From assembly GCA_016191435.1 (NCBI GenBank), contig JACPOQ010000032.1, positions 248,001-312,000 on the forward strand: DNA of 64,000 bases, read 5' to 3'. The notes beneath the pieces were generated by a model. It was given only the letters and a program-made list of their open reading frames with translations, was not told the origin of the DNA and ran no database searches. Of the stretch, positions 54,542 to 64,000 are shown one piece after another (position 1 is the stretch's first letter; each line of letters begins with the position of its first letter). The stretch is from Chloroflexota bacterium. GTDB taxonomy: Bacteria > Chloroflexota > Dehalococcoidia > Tepidiformales > Tepidiformaceae. The translations under genes and the position numbers were made by a program.

Positions 54542-55813
54542 ATGTTCATTGGCTATTTCACCGAGCGGCCGTACCAGGACCCGAAGGCGAAGTTCTTCGG
54601 CGCGTCCAAGGACGAGCTCACGGACCTCGTCCTGAGCAACGGCGAGTACGACTCCGAGATCGCGGCCGACCTGTACAACCGCTACTTCGACGAGAAGCTC
54701 TATGCGGAGGAGATGGGCTTCGATGGGCTGATGCTCAACGAGCATCACTCTACGCCGTTCACGATGGGCAGCGTGATGAACGTGGAGGCGTCGATCCTCG
54801 CGCGCATCACGAAGCGGGCGAAGATCGTGCTCCTCGGGAACATCCTGCCGGTACGGAGCGACCCCATCTTCCTCGCCGAAGAACTGGCGATGATCGACGT
54901 CATCTCCCGCGGCCGGCTGATCAGCGGCTGGGTGCGAGGGACCGGGCGCGAGAGCCTCTCGCACAATGCGCAATCGCCGTACAACTGGGAGCGCTTCCAG
55001 GAGGCGCACGAGCTCATCATCAAGACGTGGACCGACCCCGGGCCGTTCCGCTGGGAGGGGCGGCACTACCAGATGCGCTACGTGAACCCGTGGGCGAAGC
55101 CGTACCAGAAGCCGCACATGCCCATCTGGGTGCCGGGCGTGCTGAGCTACAACACGCTCGAGTGGGCGGCACGCAAGCGGTACCCGTACCTGATGACGGC
55201 GACGGACGAGGAGCCAACGAAAGAATGCTTCGGCATCTACGAGTCGATCGCGCGCGACAATGGCTACGAAGCCGGGCCCCAGAACTACGGCTACATGCTC
55301 AAGCTGCACGTCGATGAAACCGATGAGCTGGCGGAAGCGACGGCGCGAAAGCTGCTCCAGGGGCCGAGCAACCCGTTCCTTGAAGGGAACCAGGGTGGCG
55401 TGCACCCACACCTGCAGGCACTGCCGGGGCTGACGTCACGGAAGAACATGCTGCCGACGGCCTCGTCGCGGGCGGCGCTGGCGGGCCGGGGGATCTCGAC
55501 GACCGGGTTCACGCCGGGAAGCTTCGAAGACCAGGTGGCAAAGCGTGGGATTATCTACGGCACGCCGAAGACTGTGCTAAAGCAGCTCCGCATCGCCATG
55601 GAGAAGATGCGCCCCGGCATCGTCATGATGTGGGACGGCGATGGCGCCATGACCCACGATGACGCAATGCGTAGCCTGCGGCTCATGGGCGAAGTCGTGG
55701 TCCCGACGATGCGCGAATGGGCGGCCGAACTCGAACTCCCGGGGCCGACCGAAGTCGACCCGGCGACCGGCAAGCACATCGGCACAGCGACCACCGGCGC
55801 CGCCGCCGGCTAA
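54542..55813 (+). CDS. LLM-class flavin-dependent oxidoreductase
   Basis: EEMGFDGLMLNEHHSTPFTMGSVMNVEASILARITKRAKIVLLGNILPVRSDPIFLAEELAMIDVISRGRLISGWVRGTGRES. Confidence 0.92.
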   Translation: MFIGYFTERPYQDPKAKFFGASKDELTDLVLSNGEYDSEIAADLYNRYFDEKLYAEEMGFDGLMLNEHHSTPFTMGSVMNVEASILARITKRAKIVLLGNILPVRSDPIFLAEELAMIDVISRGRLISGWVRGTGRESLSHNAQSPYNWERFQEAHELIIKTWTDPGPFRWEGRHYQMRYVNPWAKPYQKPHMPIWVPGVLSYNTLEWAARKRYPYLMTATDEEPTKECFGIYESIARDNGYEAGPQNYGYMLKLHVDETDELAEATARKLLQGPSNPFLEGNQGGVHPHLQALPGLTSRKNMLPTASSRAALAGRGISTTGFTPGSFEDQVAKRGIIYGTPKTVLKQLRIAMEKMRPGIVMMWDGDGAMTHDDAMRSLRLMGEVVVPTMREWAAELELPGPTEVDPATGKHIGTATTGAAAG

Positions 55814-55847
55814 GCGACATCCCGAACAACACGCACAAAGGAACACC

Positions 55848-56489
55848 ATGCCACGTTTACGCCAGGTCCCTCGCAGCGAAGTCACGCCCGAAATCGGGGA
55901 GATGTACCAACGCCTCTTCGGCGACCGCGACCCGGTCGCCGAGCCGGGCACGGCGACGGGCACGCCGGGCAACTGGTGGACCGTGTTCGCGCTTTCGCCC
56001 GACATCTTTGCGCACTGCCAGGCCGGGTTCGGCATGTTAAGCAGCAAACGCCGCGAGTTGCCGCCGTACCTGCGCGAGCTGGGCCTGACGCGGGCCGGTT
56101 TCGCCGCGGGCAGCCAGTTCGTCTTCTCGCAGCATTCCAAGGCGGCGCGAGCCGCAGGCATCCCGGAGGAGAAGGTCGCGGCGATCCCGGCGTGGACCAC
56201 GAGCGACGTGTTCGACGCGCGCGACCGTGCGGTGCTCGCCTACACCGACGAGCTCGTGCTCGCCGACGGGCGCGTGCAGGACGCGACCTTCGACGCGCTC
56301 AAGGAGCACCTCAGCGATGTGGCCGTCCTGGAGTTGACGTACGCGGTCTCGACGTACCGGCTGCATGCGACGATGTGCCGCGCATTGCGCCTGGAGTACG
56401 ACGACGTGCCGGAGCGGGTGGTGGAAATCGCGGCGCCGAAGGGCGCTTCGGAGGACGTGATGCGCGCGATCAGCCGGCCGGAGCAGTAA
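55848..56489 (+). CDS. Carboxymuconolactone decarboxylase (AhpD-like) family protein
   Basis: MPRLRQVPRSEVTPEIGEMYQRLFG, LPPYLRELGLTRAGFAAGSQFVFSQHSKAARAAGIPEEKVAAI. Confidence 0.87.
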   Translation: MPRLRQVPRSEVTPEIGEMYQRLFGDRDPVAEPGTATGTPGNWWTVFALSPDIFAHCQAGFGMLSSKRRELPPYLRELGLTRAGFAAGSQFVFSQHSKAARAAGIPEEKVAAIPAWTTSDVFDARDRAVLAYTDELVLADGRVQDATFDALKEHLSDVAVLELTYAVSTYRLHATMCRALRLEYDDVPERVVEIAAPKGASEDVMRAISRPEQ

Positions 56490-56498
56490 GCGCCGGCG

Positions 56499-57212
56499 GT
56501 GACAGCGTTCGTGCTGGTCCACAGCCCGCTCGTTGGCCCGGAGTGCTGGGAGCCGGTCGCGGCCGAACTGCGTGCGCGGGGCCGCAACGCGGTCGCGCCC
56601 TCGTTGGAGACGGCGATGGCCGGCGGCGGCCCGTACTGGCCGGCGTGTGTGGACGCAATCCGCGAGGCCGGCGCGCGATTGGATGAGCCGCTGGTGCTCG
56701 CCGCGCACAGTGGCGCCGGACCGCTGCTGCCGGCACTGGGGGCTGCGCTCGAAGGGCGCGCGTGCGCGCTTATCTTCGTGGACGCGTCGCTGCCACAGCC
56801 TCCGGGAAGCTCCTGGCTAGATTCCATCCCGGCGGCATTCCGCACGTCCCCGGCCTTCGACGAGGCGGCGCGGATTGGCTACTTGCCGAACCAGTGGCAG
56901 GACGAACGGCTGTGGGAGCGGGTCGGCATCTCGGACGCGGACCAGCGGCATGCGCTGGCGGCGGCGGCGCGCTCGCTGCCCATCGCCGCGTATGCGGAGC
57001 CATATCCGCACCAGCCGGACTGGGAGCTATTGCCAGCGGGCTACGTCGCGTTCGCCCCCAACCCGTTCTATGCGCCAGTCGCCGAGGAAGCGCGCCGGCG
57101 CGGCTGGCCGGTGCGGGAACTCGCGGGGTCGCACTTCCACATGCTGGTTGACCCGCCAGCGGTCGCGATTGAGTTGCTCGGGCTGGTGGGCGCGCTTGCC
57201 GGGCGGGACTAA
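56499..57212 (+). CDS. Alpha/beta hydrolase
   Basis: FVLVHSPLVGPECWEPVAAELRARGRNAVAPSLE, LVLAAHSGAGPLLPAL, LAGSHFHMLVDPPAVA. Confidence 0.8.
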   Translation: MTAFVLVHSPLVGPECWEPVAAELRARGRNAVAPSLETAMAGGGPYWPACVDAIREAGARLDEPLVLAAHSGAGPLLPALGAALEGRACALIFVDASLPQPPGSSWLDSIPAAFRTSPAFDEAARIGYLPNQWQDERLWERVGISDADQRHALAAAARSLPIAAYAEPYPHQPDWELLPAGYVAFAPNPFYAPVAEEARRRGWPVRELAGSHFHMLVDPPAVAIELLGLVGALAGRD

Positions 57213-57312
57213 AGCGGCGCCAGGCTGGCTCCGATGATGTGCGTGACGCCTGCGCGTGACAGGTCAGCACCTCGGCCTCACCCTGCCGGCTGCCGCCGGT
57301 CACAACGTCCCT

Positions 57313-58569
57313 CTACAGCAGGACGCCCTCGGCAAGGAGGTCGGCGATCTCGTCGGCCGTAAGGCCGATGATGCGTTCGCAGACATCCATGGTGTGCTCG
57401 CCCAGGAGTGGCGCCGGGGCACGGTGGTGCGCCGGAGTGGCGGAGAGGCGCGCCACGGGGCCATCGTAGGCAGCCCGGCCCGTCTCCTGGTGGTCGAGGT
57501 ACTCGTAGTAGCCGCGGGCGCGCATGTGGGGGTCGCGGTCGAGGATGTCCTGCGCGTTCTGCACCACGCCGGCCGGGACGCCGCGCGACTGCAGCAATGC
57601 CATGACGTCCTCCGCCCGGCGGCCGGCGACCCAGGCGGCGACCAGGGCATCCAGGCTGTCTTCGTTGGCCTTGCGCGCTTCGAACGCGGCGTAGCGGGCA
57701 TCGGTGGCGGCGACGGGGTCGCCGATGGCGTGACACATCGCCTGCCAGTGGGCATCGGTCTGGCAGGCGATGGCGATCCAACGGTCAGTTGAGCCGGACG
57801 ACTCCGGATCATCGGCGCAGCGGAAGGCGCCGTGGGGAGCGGCGATAGGGCTACGGTTGCCGTTGCGGGTGGCGTTGTCGCCGTTGGCGAGGTAGCCGGC
57901 GACGGCGGTGCCCAGGGTGTTGACGACGGACTCGACCTGGGCGAGCTCGATGAGTTGCCCCTTGCCGGTGCGGTTGCGGTAGCGAAGCGCCGCGAGGATC
58001 GCGATGACGGTGTGACCGGGATTGATGACGTAGTCGGGGTAGTTGGTGCCGACGCCGAACGGCGGCTGGTTGGGAAAGCCGGACATCTCGCTGATGCCTG
58101 TCACCGGTGTCAGCACCGCGCCAAAGCCGAGGAAATCGCGGTGCGGGCCTTCGAGGCCCTGCATGGGGGCGTAGGCGGCGATGATGGAGGGGTTCGCGCG
58201 AAGCAGGTCGTCGTAGCGGAGGTTCCACTTTTCGAGGGCCCGCGGCGTGAAGTTCGTGAGGAAGATGTCGGACTTCTCGATGAGCCGGTAGGCGAGTTGC
58301 TGGCCCTTTTCGGTGTTGAGGTTGAGCTGCATCGAGAGCTTGCCGGCGTTGAAGTTGTTGAAGTAGCCGGAGACGTTATAGCCGCTCTTGAACGTGCCGT
58401 CGGGGTTCATGGCGAACGGATGGGCAACCCGAAGGGAATCGAGCTTGGCCTCAGATTCGATGCGGATAACCTCTGCGCCGAAGGTGCATAAGGTCTGGCC
58501 GGCGATGGGACCGGCACCAAACCACGAAAAATCGGCGACGCGGATGCCATCCAGCGGAAGCGCGGTCAC
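57313..58569 (-). CDS. CaiB/BaiF (family III) CoA-transferase
   Basis: LDGIRVADFSWFGAGPIAGQTLCTFGAEVIRIES, GKGQLIELAQVESVV. Confidence 0.91.
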   Translation of the reverse strand: MTALPLDGIRVADFSWFGAGPIAGQTLCTFGAEVIRIESEAKLDSLRVAHPFAMNPDGTFKSGYNVSGYFNNFNAGKLSMQLNLNTEKGQQLAYRLIEKSDIFLTNFTPRALEKWNLRYDDLLRANPSIIAAYAPMQGLEGPHRDFLGFGAVLTPVTGISEMSGFPNQPPFGVGTNYPDYVINPGHTVIAILAALRYRNRTGKGQLIELAQVESVVNTLGTAVAGYLANGDNATRNGNRSPIAAPHGAFRCADDPESSGSTDRWIAIACQTDAHWQAMCHAIGDPVAATDARYAAFEARKANEDSLDALVAAWVAGRRAEDVMALLQSRGVPAGVVQNAQDILDRDPHMRARGYYEYLDHQETGRAAYDGPVARLSATPAHHRAPAPLLGEHTMDVCERIIGLTADEIADLLAEGVLL

Positions 58570-59810
58570 GATGCCACCTCCCGGCGGCGAAGGCTGGCGA
58601 GCAGTTCACCGGTGTGCTCCCCAAGCCGCGGCGGCCGCCCAATGGTGACGGGAGACTCGGACAACCGGTAGGGCGGCCCCGGAAACTCGACCCGCTCGGC
58701 GCCAACATCGAAGTGGGTGAACCAGTCGCGGGCGCGCAGTTGCGCGTTCTCGGCGAGGTCTCGTGGCTTGGAGACGATGCCCACGAGGAGGCGCCGGCGC
58801 TGGCCCTCTTCGTATGCTTCGCGGGCGGTCAACGTCCGCATGAAGCGCACGAGGACGTCGTGGATGTGGCTCAAATGGCCGAGGAACGGACCGGCCGAGG
58901 CCGGGTCGCCGACGACGCGGGTGAGCATGGCCATGTTGAGGTCGGCGCAGATAGAGGCATACGGCTCGTCGTCGAGGTCTTCGGCCATGCCCTTGTCCCG
59001 CAGCCAATCGACGAGCGTGGGGAAATCGGCGCCGGCGGGGGCAATGACGAAGAGCACCGCGTAGCCATCGGCGGTCGGGTAGGTACCGGCGCCCGGGAGT
59101 GGTACCGGGATCATGCCGCGGCCGCCGCTGCGGACGCGGTTCCGCTTCTGCAGGTCCCAGGTTTGCATCGCCGTCTCCTGGGACATCGAGAGCGATTCCT
59201 GGGCAGAGACATCGACATGCTGGCCCGCGCCGGTCTTCTCGGCGTGGAGCAGCGCAAGGAGTGTGCCCTGGGCGGCATCGACGCTGGCGCTGACGTTCGC
59301 CTGGTTGCCATAGATGATGTTCGGAGGGTCGGCGGGGTCGCCTGCGAGTGTCATGACGCCGCCCATGGCCTGGCCAACGATGTCGCTGTACGCGTAACCG
59401 GCGTGAGGGCCGGCCTGGCCGAAGCCGGTGACGGAGGTATAGACGAGCGACGGCTTTTCGGCGCGGAGCTCTTCGTAGCCGAGGCCGCGCGCGGCGAGCC
59501 AGCCGACGGGGCAGTCTTCGATCACGATGTCGGCGGTGAGGGCGAGCTGGCGCGCCAGGGTGCGGCCGGCGGCGTCCTCCAGGTCAAGCACGACGGACTT
59601 TTTCGAGGTGTTGTGCACCCAGAAGCCGATGGCGTTATCGGGAGTCCGGTCGCCGTGGAAGTAGGGAGGCGTGTGGCGCTCGAGGCCGCCGCCGGGGGGC
59701 TCGACCTTGATGACCTCGGCGCCGAGGTCCGCGAGAAGGCGGCCGCAATAAGAACCGAGCTCGTCCGTGAACTCGATGACGCGGATGCCTTCGAGGGCCG
59801 GCACTGCCAC
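58566..59810 (-). CDS. CaiB/BaiF (family III) CoA-transferase
   Basis: LEGIRVIEFTDELGSYCGRLLADLGAEVIKVEPPGGG, GAGQHVDVSAQESLSMS; 4-bp overlap with the downstream CoA-transferase. Confidence 0.92.
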   Translation of the reverse strand: MAVPALEGIRVIEFTDELGSYCGRLLADLGAEVIKVEPPGGGLERHTPPYFHGDRTPDNAIGFWVHNTSKKSVVLDLEDAAGRTLARQLALTADIVIEDCPVGWLAARGLGYEELRAEKPSLVYTSVTGFGQAGPHAGYAYSDIVGQAMGGVMTLAGDPADPPNIIYGNQANVSASVDAAQGTLLALLHAEKTGAGQHVDVSAQESLSMSQETAMQTWDLQKRNRVRSGGRGMIPVPLPGAGTYPTADGYAVLFVIAPAGADFPTLVDWLRDKGMAEDLDDEPYASICADLNMAMLTRVVGDPASAGPFLGHLSHIHDVLVRFMRTLTAREAYEEGQRRRLLVGIVSKPRDLAENAQLRARDWFTHFDVGAERVEFPGPPYRLSESPVTIGRPPRLGEHTGELLASLRRREVAS

Positions 59811-59813
59811 CGA

Positions 59814-60977
59814 TCAGGACTCCGGGACGGCGGTGACGGTCGCCGGGAGCTTGCGTGCGAGGATGTCGGCGGCCTGTGCGATCATGTCGTGAAGGACCTC
59901 GGCAGCGGGGCGGGAGGTGCGAAGAAGCCCCGAAACCTGCCCGGCCGCGTTCATCAGCAGCTCCTCGCGACCGGCTTTGCGGACGGAGTACACGAGGTCG
60001 GCGGTGAGAACGCCCTGGAGGCCCATGGGCATGGGCTGGAGGCCGGAGGCCTCCCAGGCTTCGATGAGCGGGTTGGTGATGTTGCGCATGGTCTTGCCGC
60101 TGTAGAGCTTGGTGATGCGGGTGTCTTCGTCCGTGGCCGCAAGGATGCGTTCTTTCTGGATGTCGGGCTGGTTGGCCTCGGTCGATACGAGGAAGGCGGT
60201 GCCGCACCAGACGCCGATGGCGCCGAGCGCGAGCGCCGCCGCCAGCCCGCGCCCATCGCCGATGCCGCCGGCGGCGACGACGGGCGTCGGGCTGACCGCG
60301 TCTACCGCCTGTGGTATGAGCGCGAATGTGGCGATGCGACCGGTGTGCCCGCCGGCCTCGGTGCCCTGCGCCACGACGACATCCACACCCGCATCGGCCA
60401 CGCGGCGGGCATTCTTCACGTTGCCGACGAGCGAGAGCACGATGGTGCCGTTGGCGTGGAGCCGATCGATCCAGGGCGCGGGGTTGCCCAGCCCGGCGGC
60501 GAAGACGGGGATCTTCTCCTCGATCACGACTTCCATCTGGTCATCGGACATCCCGGCGCCCGCGCGGCGGCCGGCGAGGGGGTTGTTCTCGATGGGAGCC
60601 TCGTGCCATTCGACCCCGAGGCTTTCGGCGATGTTGCGAAGGCCGTCGCGCGTGGCCTGGGGGATGAGCTCGTGCGGGTCGCGGGGCATCTCGCCGCTGG
60701 CAGCTCCACCCATGTAGTTGGAAGGGAGCAGGAGGTCGACGCCGAAGGGCTTGTCTGTCAGCCCGCGGATCTTGTTGATTTCCTCGCGCAGGCGCTCGGG
60801 GCCGAAACCGGCGCCGCCGATGACTCCGAGGCCGCCCGCGTTCGAAACGGCCGCGGCGAGCTCAGCCAGTGCCGTCGGGCGGGAGCCACCGCCGACCGGG
60901 CCCATCCCGGCGGAGATGACCGGGTATTCGATGCCAAGGAGATCGCACAGCGCGGTGCGCAAAACAGGTCGGGCCAT
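59814..60977 (-). CDS. Nitronate monooxygenase (2-nitropropane dioxygenase family)
   Basis: LGIEYPVISAGMGPVGGGSRPTALAELAAAVSNAGGLGVIGG, VVVAQGTEAGGHTGR, PVVAAGGIGDGRGLAAALALGAIGVWCGTAFLVSTEA. Confidence 0.93.
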   Translation of the reverse strand: MARPVLRTALCDLLGIEYPVISAGMGPVGGGSRPTALAELAAAVSNAGGLGVIGGAGFGPERLREEINKIRGLTDKPFGVDLLLPSNYMGGAASGEMPRDPHELIPQATRDGLRNIAESLGVEWHEAPIENNPLAGRRAGAGMSDDQMEVVIEEKIPVFAAGLGNPAPWIDRLHANGTIVLSLVGNVKNARRVADAGVDVVVAQGTEAGGHTGRIATFALIPQAVDAVSPTPVVAAGGIGDGRGLAAALALGAIGVWCGTAFLVSTEANQPDIQKERILAATDEDTRITKLYSGKTMRNITNPLIEAWEASGLQPMPMGLQGVLTADLVYSVRKAGREELLMNAAGQVSGLLRTSRPAAEVLHDMIAQAADILARKLPATVTAVPES

Positions 60978-61038
60978 GGAGTGGACCTCGATAGTGTGGT
61001 GGCCCCGAGTATACGAGCTTCACCGGTAGCTGTCGGGC

Positions 61039-61650
61039 TCAGGGCTTGCCGGGCGTTTCGTTGCCGCCGAGGTAGCCGTCGAAGCGGCCTTCCATGTCCC
61101 ACAGCAGCCACCATTCGCGGCGAGCTTCCATGCGGATGAAGGACTGCTCGTTGCGGACGACGCGGGCCACCTCATCGAAGCCGGCGCGGTGGAAGCAGCG
61201 CTGCGCTCGCTCGTTCCATTCGAGCGTGTGCAGGTGGATCAAGCGGAAGGGGAGCGCCGCCCAGATGTGGCGGAGGAAGAGGATGGTCGCGGCCGTGCCG
61301 GCGCCACGCCCACGCCAGCTTTCCGGACCGATGCTGATGCCGAACTCGGCGGTCTGGGCGGCGTGGTCGGCACGGTAATACATGATGTTGCCGATGTGGT
61401 CGCCGCCGGCAGACTCAATGGCAAAGGTAAGGCGGTCGGAAGAGGGATAGCGGATATCGTATTCGAGCTTGTGCAGGAATTCGCTGAACGGCGCGGTGAC
61501 AAGGGGGCCGCCATCGAAGCGCGCGACTTCCGGGTCCCGGCGCCACTGGAAGTCGTTCAGCGCATCGGACGGGTGCTTGTGGCGCAGCCGGATCAGGGGG
61601 CATTCGGCGACCACGAGACGGCTGAGGTCCGGCGGTGTCTCGAGAGTCAC
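61039..61650 (-). CDS. GNAT-family N-acetyltransferase
   Basis: IRLRHKHPSDALNDFQWRRDPEVARFDGG, FGISIGPESWRGRGAGTAATILFLRHIWAALPFRLIHLHTLEWNERAQRCFHRAGF; GTG start overlapping the NUDIX stop. Confidence 0.87.
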   Translation of the reverse strand: MTLETPPDLSRLVVAECPLIRLRHKHPSDALNDFQWRRDPEVARFDGGPLVTAPFSEFLHKLEYDIRYPSSDRLTFAIESAGGDHIGNIMYYRADHAAQTAEFGISIGPESWRGRGAGTAATILFLRHIWAALPFRLIHLHTLEWNERAQRCFHRAGFDEVARVVRNEQSFIRMEARREWWLLWDMEGRFDGYLGGNETPGKP

Positions 61651-62084
61651 GCGGCGCCATCCAGCAGCCGCACGGCGTCGTCGAGCATGCGGCGTTCGTT
61701 TTGATAACTGAGGAGCCGGCGCGCCCGTTCCAGGGGCATCCACTCGACGGCGTCGAACTCGTGGTCGTGGTCGGCGACATCACCGCCTGTGGGGGTCATG
61801 AGCCAGTGGTGGACGAACTTGTGGAAGCGGGTGCCGCCGGAGGTGAACCAGTACTCGATGGAGCCGATCTTTGGCCCAAGCGCCACTTCGAGGCCGGTCT
61901 CTTCGCGCACCTCGCGGAGGGCGGTCTGTTCGATGGCCTCGCCAGCATCCGGGGTGCCTTTGGGAAGCCCCCAGAGGCGCTGGCGGCCGCAGACGACGAC
62001 TTCGAGGCCGCCATCCGCCGCCTTCCGCCAAACGATGCCACCAGCGGAAACGGCGTCCTGGATGGGCAGCCTGCGCGCCGTCAT
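61647..62084 (-). CDS. NUDIX hydrolase
   Basis: NUDIX box GTPDAGEAIEQTALREVREETGLEVALG. Confidence 0.94.
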   Translation of the reverse strand: MTARRLPIQDAVSAGGIVWRKAADGGLEVVVCGRQRLWGLPKGTPDAGEAIEQTALREVREETGLEVALGPKIGSIEYWFTSGGTRFHKFVHHWLMTPTGGDVADHDHEFDAVEWMPLERARRLLSYQNERRMLDDAVRLLDGAA

Positions 62085-63013
62085 GGCTGGCCGTTCCCGC
62101 CTTCCCGGGCGAGAAACAACGCCGCTTCGATGGCCTCATCGACGAGCTCTTCGGTGCCTTCCGGGGCGCGGCGCTTGAAGTCCCGCAGGAGTTCGAGCGC
62201 GGGTTCGCCACCGATCTCACCGAGCGCCGCCACGGTCGCCAGCAGGACCTCGGTGTCCTCATCGTCCAGGAGCTCTTCGAGGTATTCGATGCCGTCCTCC
62301 GAGCCGATGAGGCCGATCGAGGTCGCGGCTTCGAAGCGGAAGGCGGGGTCATCGGAGCGGGCCTGGTCGGCAAGGTATTCCAGCCAGCGGTCGTTGGCGG
62401 AATCGCCCATGGCGCGGACGGCGGCGACGCGCAGGCGGGGGTCGTCGTCATCATAGGCGTCGGTAATGAGGGCCTGGACCCACGGCAGGTCTCGCGGCCC
62501 GAGGGATTCGATGGCGGTGGCGCGCACATCGAAGGATTCGGTGGGGCGCGATGCCGCCTGGCGCAGGGCATCGATGACCGCGTCACCGAGTGCGTCGCCG
62601 ACCGCGGCGAACTCGCGCTGGACGACGACGGGCTTGAGCGCGGCGGCGGCCGCGGCCCGGACAGAAGCCTCGGGGTCGTCGCGGACGAGGATGGCCAGCC
62701 GTTCGGCGGCCGGGGGGTCTTCGTTCTCCCAGAGGGCTTCGGCGGCGCTCCGGCGGATGGCGGGCAGGGCATCCTCCAGCCCGATGCAGGCGAGGCGGAT
62801 GAAATCGAGATCGACGTTGTCTTCGCTCAGTTCGGCGGCGCGCACGAGAATCAGCTCGCGGATGCTGGCCGGGAGGCGGCCCCAGGCGCCCCGCACCTGC
62901 TCCACCTCCTCCTTGCCGAGGTCGGAGAACGCGGTGATATCGGTCGCGCTCGGATCGTTACCGGCCTGGAGGGACTCGAGCAGCTGGGTCAGTTGGCGCG
63001 GGCTCCTGGGCAC
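62081..63013 (-). CDS. HEAT-repeat domain protein
   Basis: Repeated units such as RLRVAAVRAMGDSANDRWLEYLADQARSDDPAFRFEAATSIGLIGSEDGIEYLEELLDDEDTEVLLATVAALGEIGGE. Confidence 0.87.
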   Translation of the reverse strand: MPRSPRQLTQLLESLQAGNDPSATDITAFSDLGKEEVEQVRGAWGRLPASIRELILVRAAELSEDNVDLDFIRLACIGLEDALPAIRRSAAEALWENEDPPAAERLAILVRDDPEASVRAAAAAALKPVVVQREFAAVGDALGDAVIDALRQAASRPTESFDVRATAIESLGPRDLPWVQALITDAYDDDDPRLRVAAVRAMGDSANDRWLEYLADQARSDDPAFRFEAATSIGLIGSEDGIEYLEELLDDEDTEVLLATVAALGEIGGEPALELLRDFKRRAPEGTEELVDEAIEAALFLAREGGNGQP

Positions 63014-63028
63014 GATCGAAGTTTAGCA

Positions 63029-64000
63029 TCAGGCCCCGGCGGCGGCCTCCGCCTTCAGGGAGCGGCTGAGGAGCTCGCGCATCGCGCCGCGGGCATCCAC
63101 CTTGCCATCGAGCAGAGCGACCACCTGTGCAGTGATTGGCAGCTCGACGCCGGCAGTGTGGGCGAGCTCGAGGGCGACGGGTGCAGTGGCGGCGCCCTCG
63201 ACGGCTTCACCGATCTGGGCTTCGGCGTGGGCCTCGGAGAGGCCGGCGGCGAGAAGCTCGCCGAGCCGGCGGTTGCGGCTCAAAGGCGAATAGCACGTCG
63301 CGGCGAGGTCGCCGACGCCCGCGAGGCCCTGGAACGTCAGCGCTTGCGCGCCAAGCGCGCCGCCGAGTCGCGTCATCTCGGCGAGACCGCGCGTCATGAT
63401 TGCGGCCGTGGCGTTGGCGCCCATATCCAGGCCCGCCGAGACGCCGGCGGCGATGGCGATGATGTTCTTGAGCGCGCCGCCCAATTCCACGCCACAGACG
63501 TCGCCGGAGCTGTAGATGCGGAACGCCGGGCCTGCGAGCGCGTGCTGCCAGCGCTCGGCGGCGACAGGCGCCGGCGCGGCGACGACGGCTGCCGCGGGGA
63601 GCCCGCGGGCGATCTCGTGCGCAAGGTTCGGGCCGGAGATAACGGAGATGAGCGACGTGTCCCAGCCGGCGGCGGCGACCACTTCGCTCATGCGGCGGCG
63701 GGTGCCGTGTTCGAGGCCTTTCGCCCCCGAAAGGACAGGCAGGTGGCGGAGTACACGCAGGGGCGCGAGCGACGGCGCCACAGCCTGAGCGGGGACCGCG
63801 ACCACGAGCCCTTCGGCGGTTGCCGCGCGGGCGATGTCGGCGGTGGGCTCGACGCGTTCGGGGAGCACCAGCTCGGGGAGGCGCGCCAGGCCGCGGCGCC
63901 CGGCGACCGCGCGGGCTTCGTCATCGCTGCGGGTGAGGAGCAGCACGTGCGCGCCGTTGGCGGCTAGCAACGCCGAGAGCGTCACGCCCCAGGAGGTGGC
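63029..64000 (-). CDS. gpsA: NAD(P)-dependent glycerol-3-phosphate dehydrogenase (5' end beyond window)
   Basis: ATSWGVTLSALLAANGAHVLLLTRSDDEA (reading in from 64000), SVISGPNLAHEIARGLPAAAVV, ELGGALKNIIAIAAGVSAGLDMGANATAAIMTRGLAEMTRL, GVGDLAATCYSPLSRNRRLG. Confidence 0.94.
   Translation of the reverse strand, partial: ATSWGVTLSALLAANGAHVLLLTRSDDEARAVAGRRGLARLPELVLPERVEPTADIARAATAEGLVVAVPAQAVAPSLAPLRVLRHLPVLSGAKGLEHGTRRRMSEVVAAAGWDTSLISVISGPNLAHEIARGLPAAAVVAAPAPVAAERWQHALAGPAFRIYSSGDVCGVELGGALKNIIAIAAGVSAGLDMGANATAAIMTRGLAEMTRLGGALGAQALTFQGLAGVGDLAATCYSPLSRNRRLGELLAAGLSEAHAEAQIGEAVEGAATAPVALELAHTAGVELPITAQVVALLDGKVDARGAMRELLSRSLKAEAAAGA

Noticed and set aside
58614-61139. 841-aa plus-strand ORF antisense to two CoA-transferases and a nitronate monooxygenase
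   Set aside because: Composition is the Ala/Gly/Arg/Asp-rich pattern of frame-shadow ORFs in high-GC DNA; the minus strand has clear family motifs throughout.
61871-63967. 698-aa plus-strand ORF antisense to NUDIX, HEAT and gpsA genes
   Set aside because: Same high-GC shadow effect; minus-strand genes carry unambiguous motifs.

Overview
The window is about 64 kb of high-GC bacterial chromosome, densely coding, with no CRISPR array, transposase, integrase or phage gene that I could recognise. Gene content suggests a heterotrophic Chloroflexota-like organism: many family III CoA-transferases, a TreT-type trehalose synthase, sufR-C-B-D-S-U, and LLM flavoproteins. That taxonomic guess is inference only. 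Main blocks: (i) an acetoin/2-oxoacid dehydrogenase E1 alpha/beta pair with an AcoX-like fragment; (ii) thiolase and malate dehydrogenase; (iii) paired CoA-transferases with an HxlR regulator and an LLM oxidoreductase; (iv) DNA polymerase IV; (v) a complete SUF Fe-S assembly operon with a SufR-like regulator; (vi) CoA-transferase, small protein, CoA-transferase, translationally coupled; (vii) a sulfate assimilation cluster (sir / cysH-cysC-cysD-cysN); (viii) tRNA-Lys and tRNA-Leu followed by an OppD/OppF ATPase pair; (ix) a WYL regulator with two VOC proteins; (x) a membrane-anchored Cam-type gamma carbonic anhydrase; (xi) rpe, degV, recG; (xii) a catabolic run of acyl-CoA dehydrogenase, hydrolases, LLM, CMD, two CoA-transferases and a nitronate monooxygenase; (xiii) gpsA, HEAT, NUDIX, GNAT. 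I did not find an unmistakable new defence or mobile system. The most interesting signals are regulatory palindromes, heptanucleotide arrays just downstream of genes, and active-site substitutions in otherwise ordinary families. All functional names come from reading the translated sequences; no database search was run.
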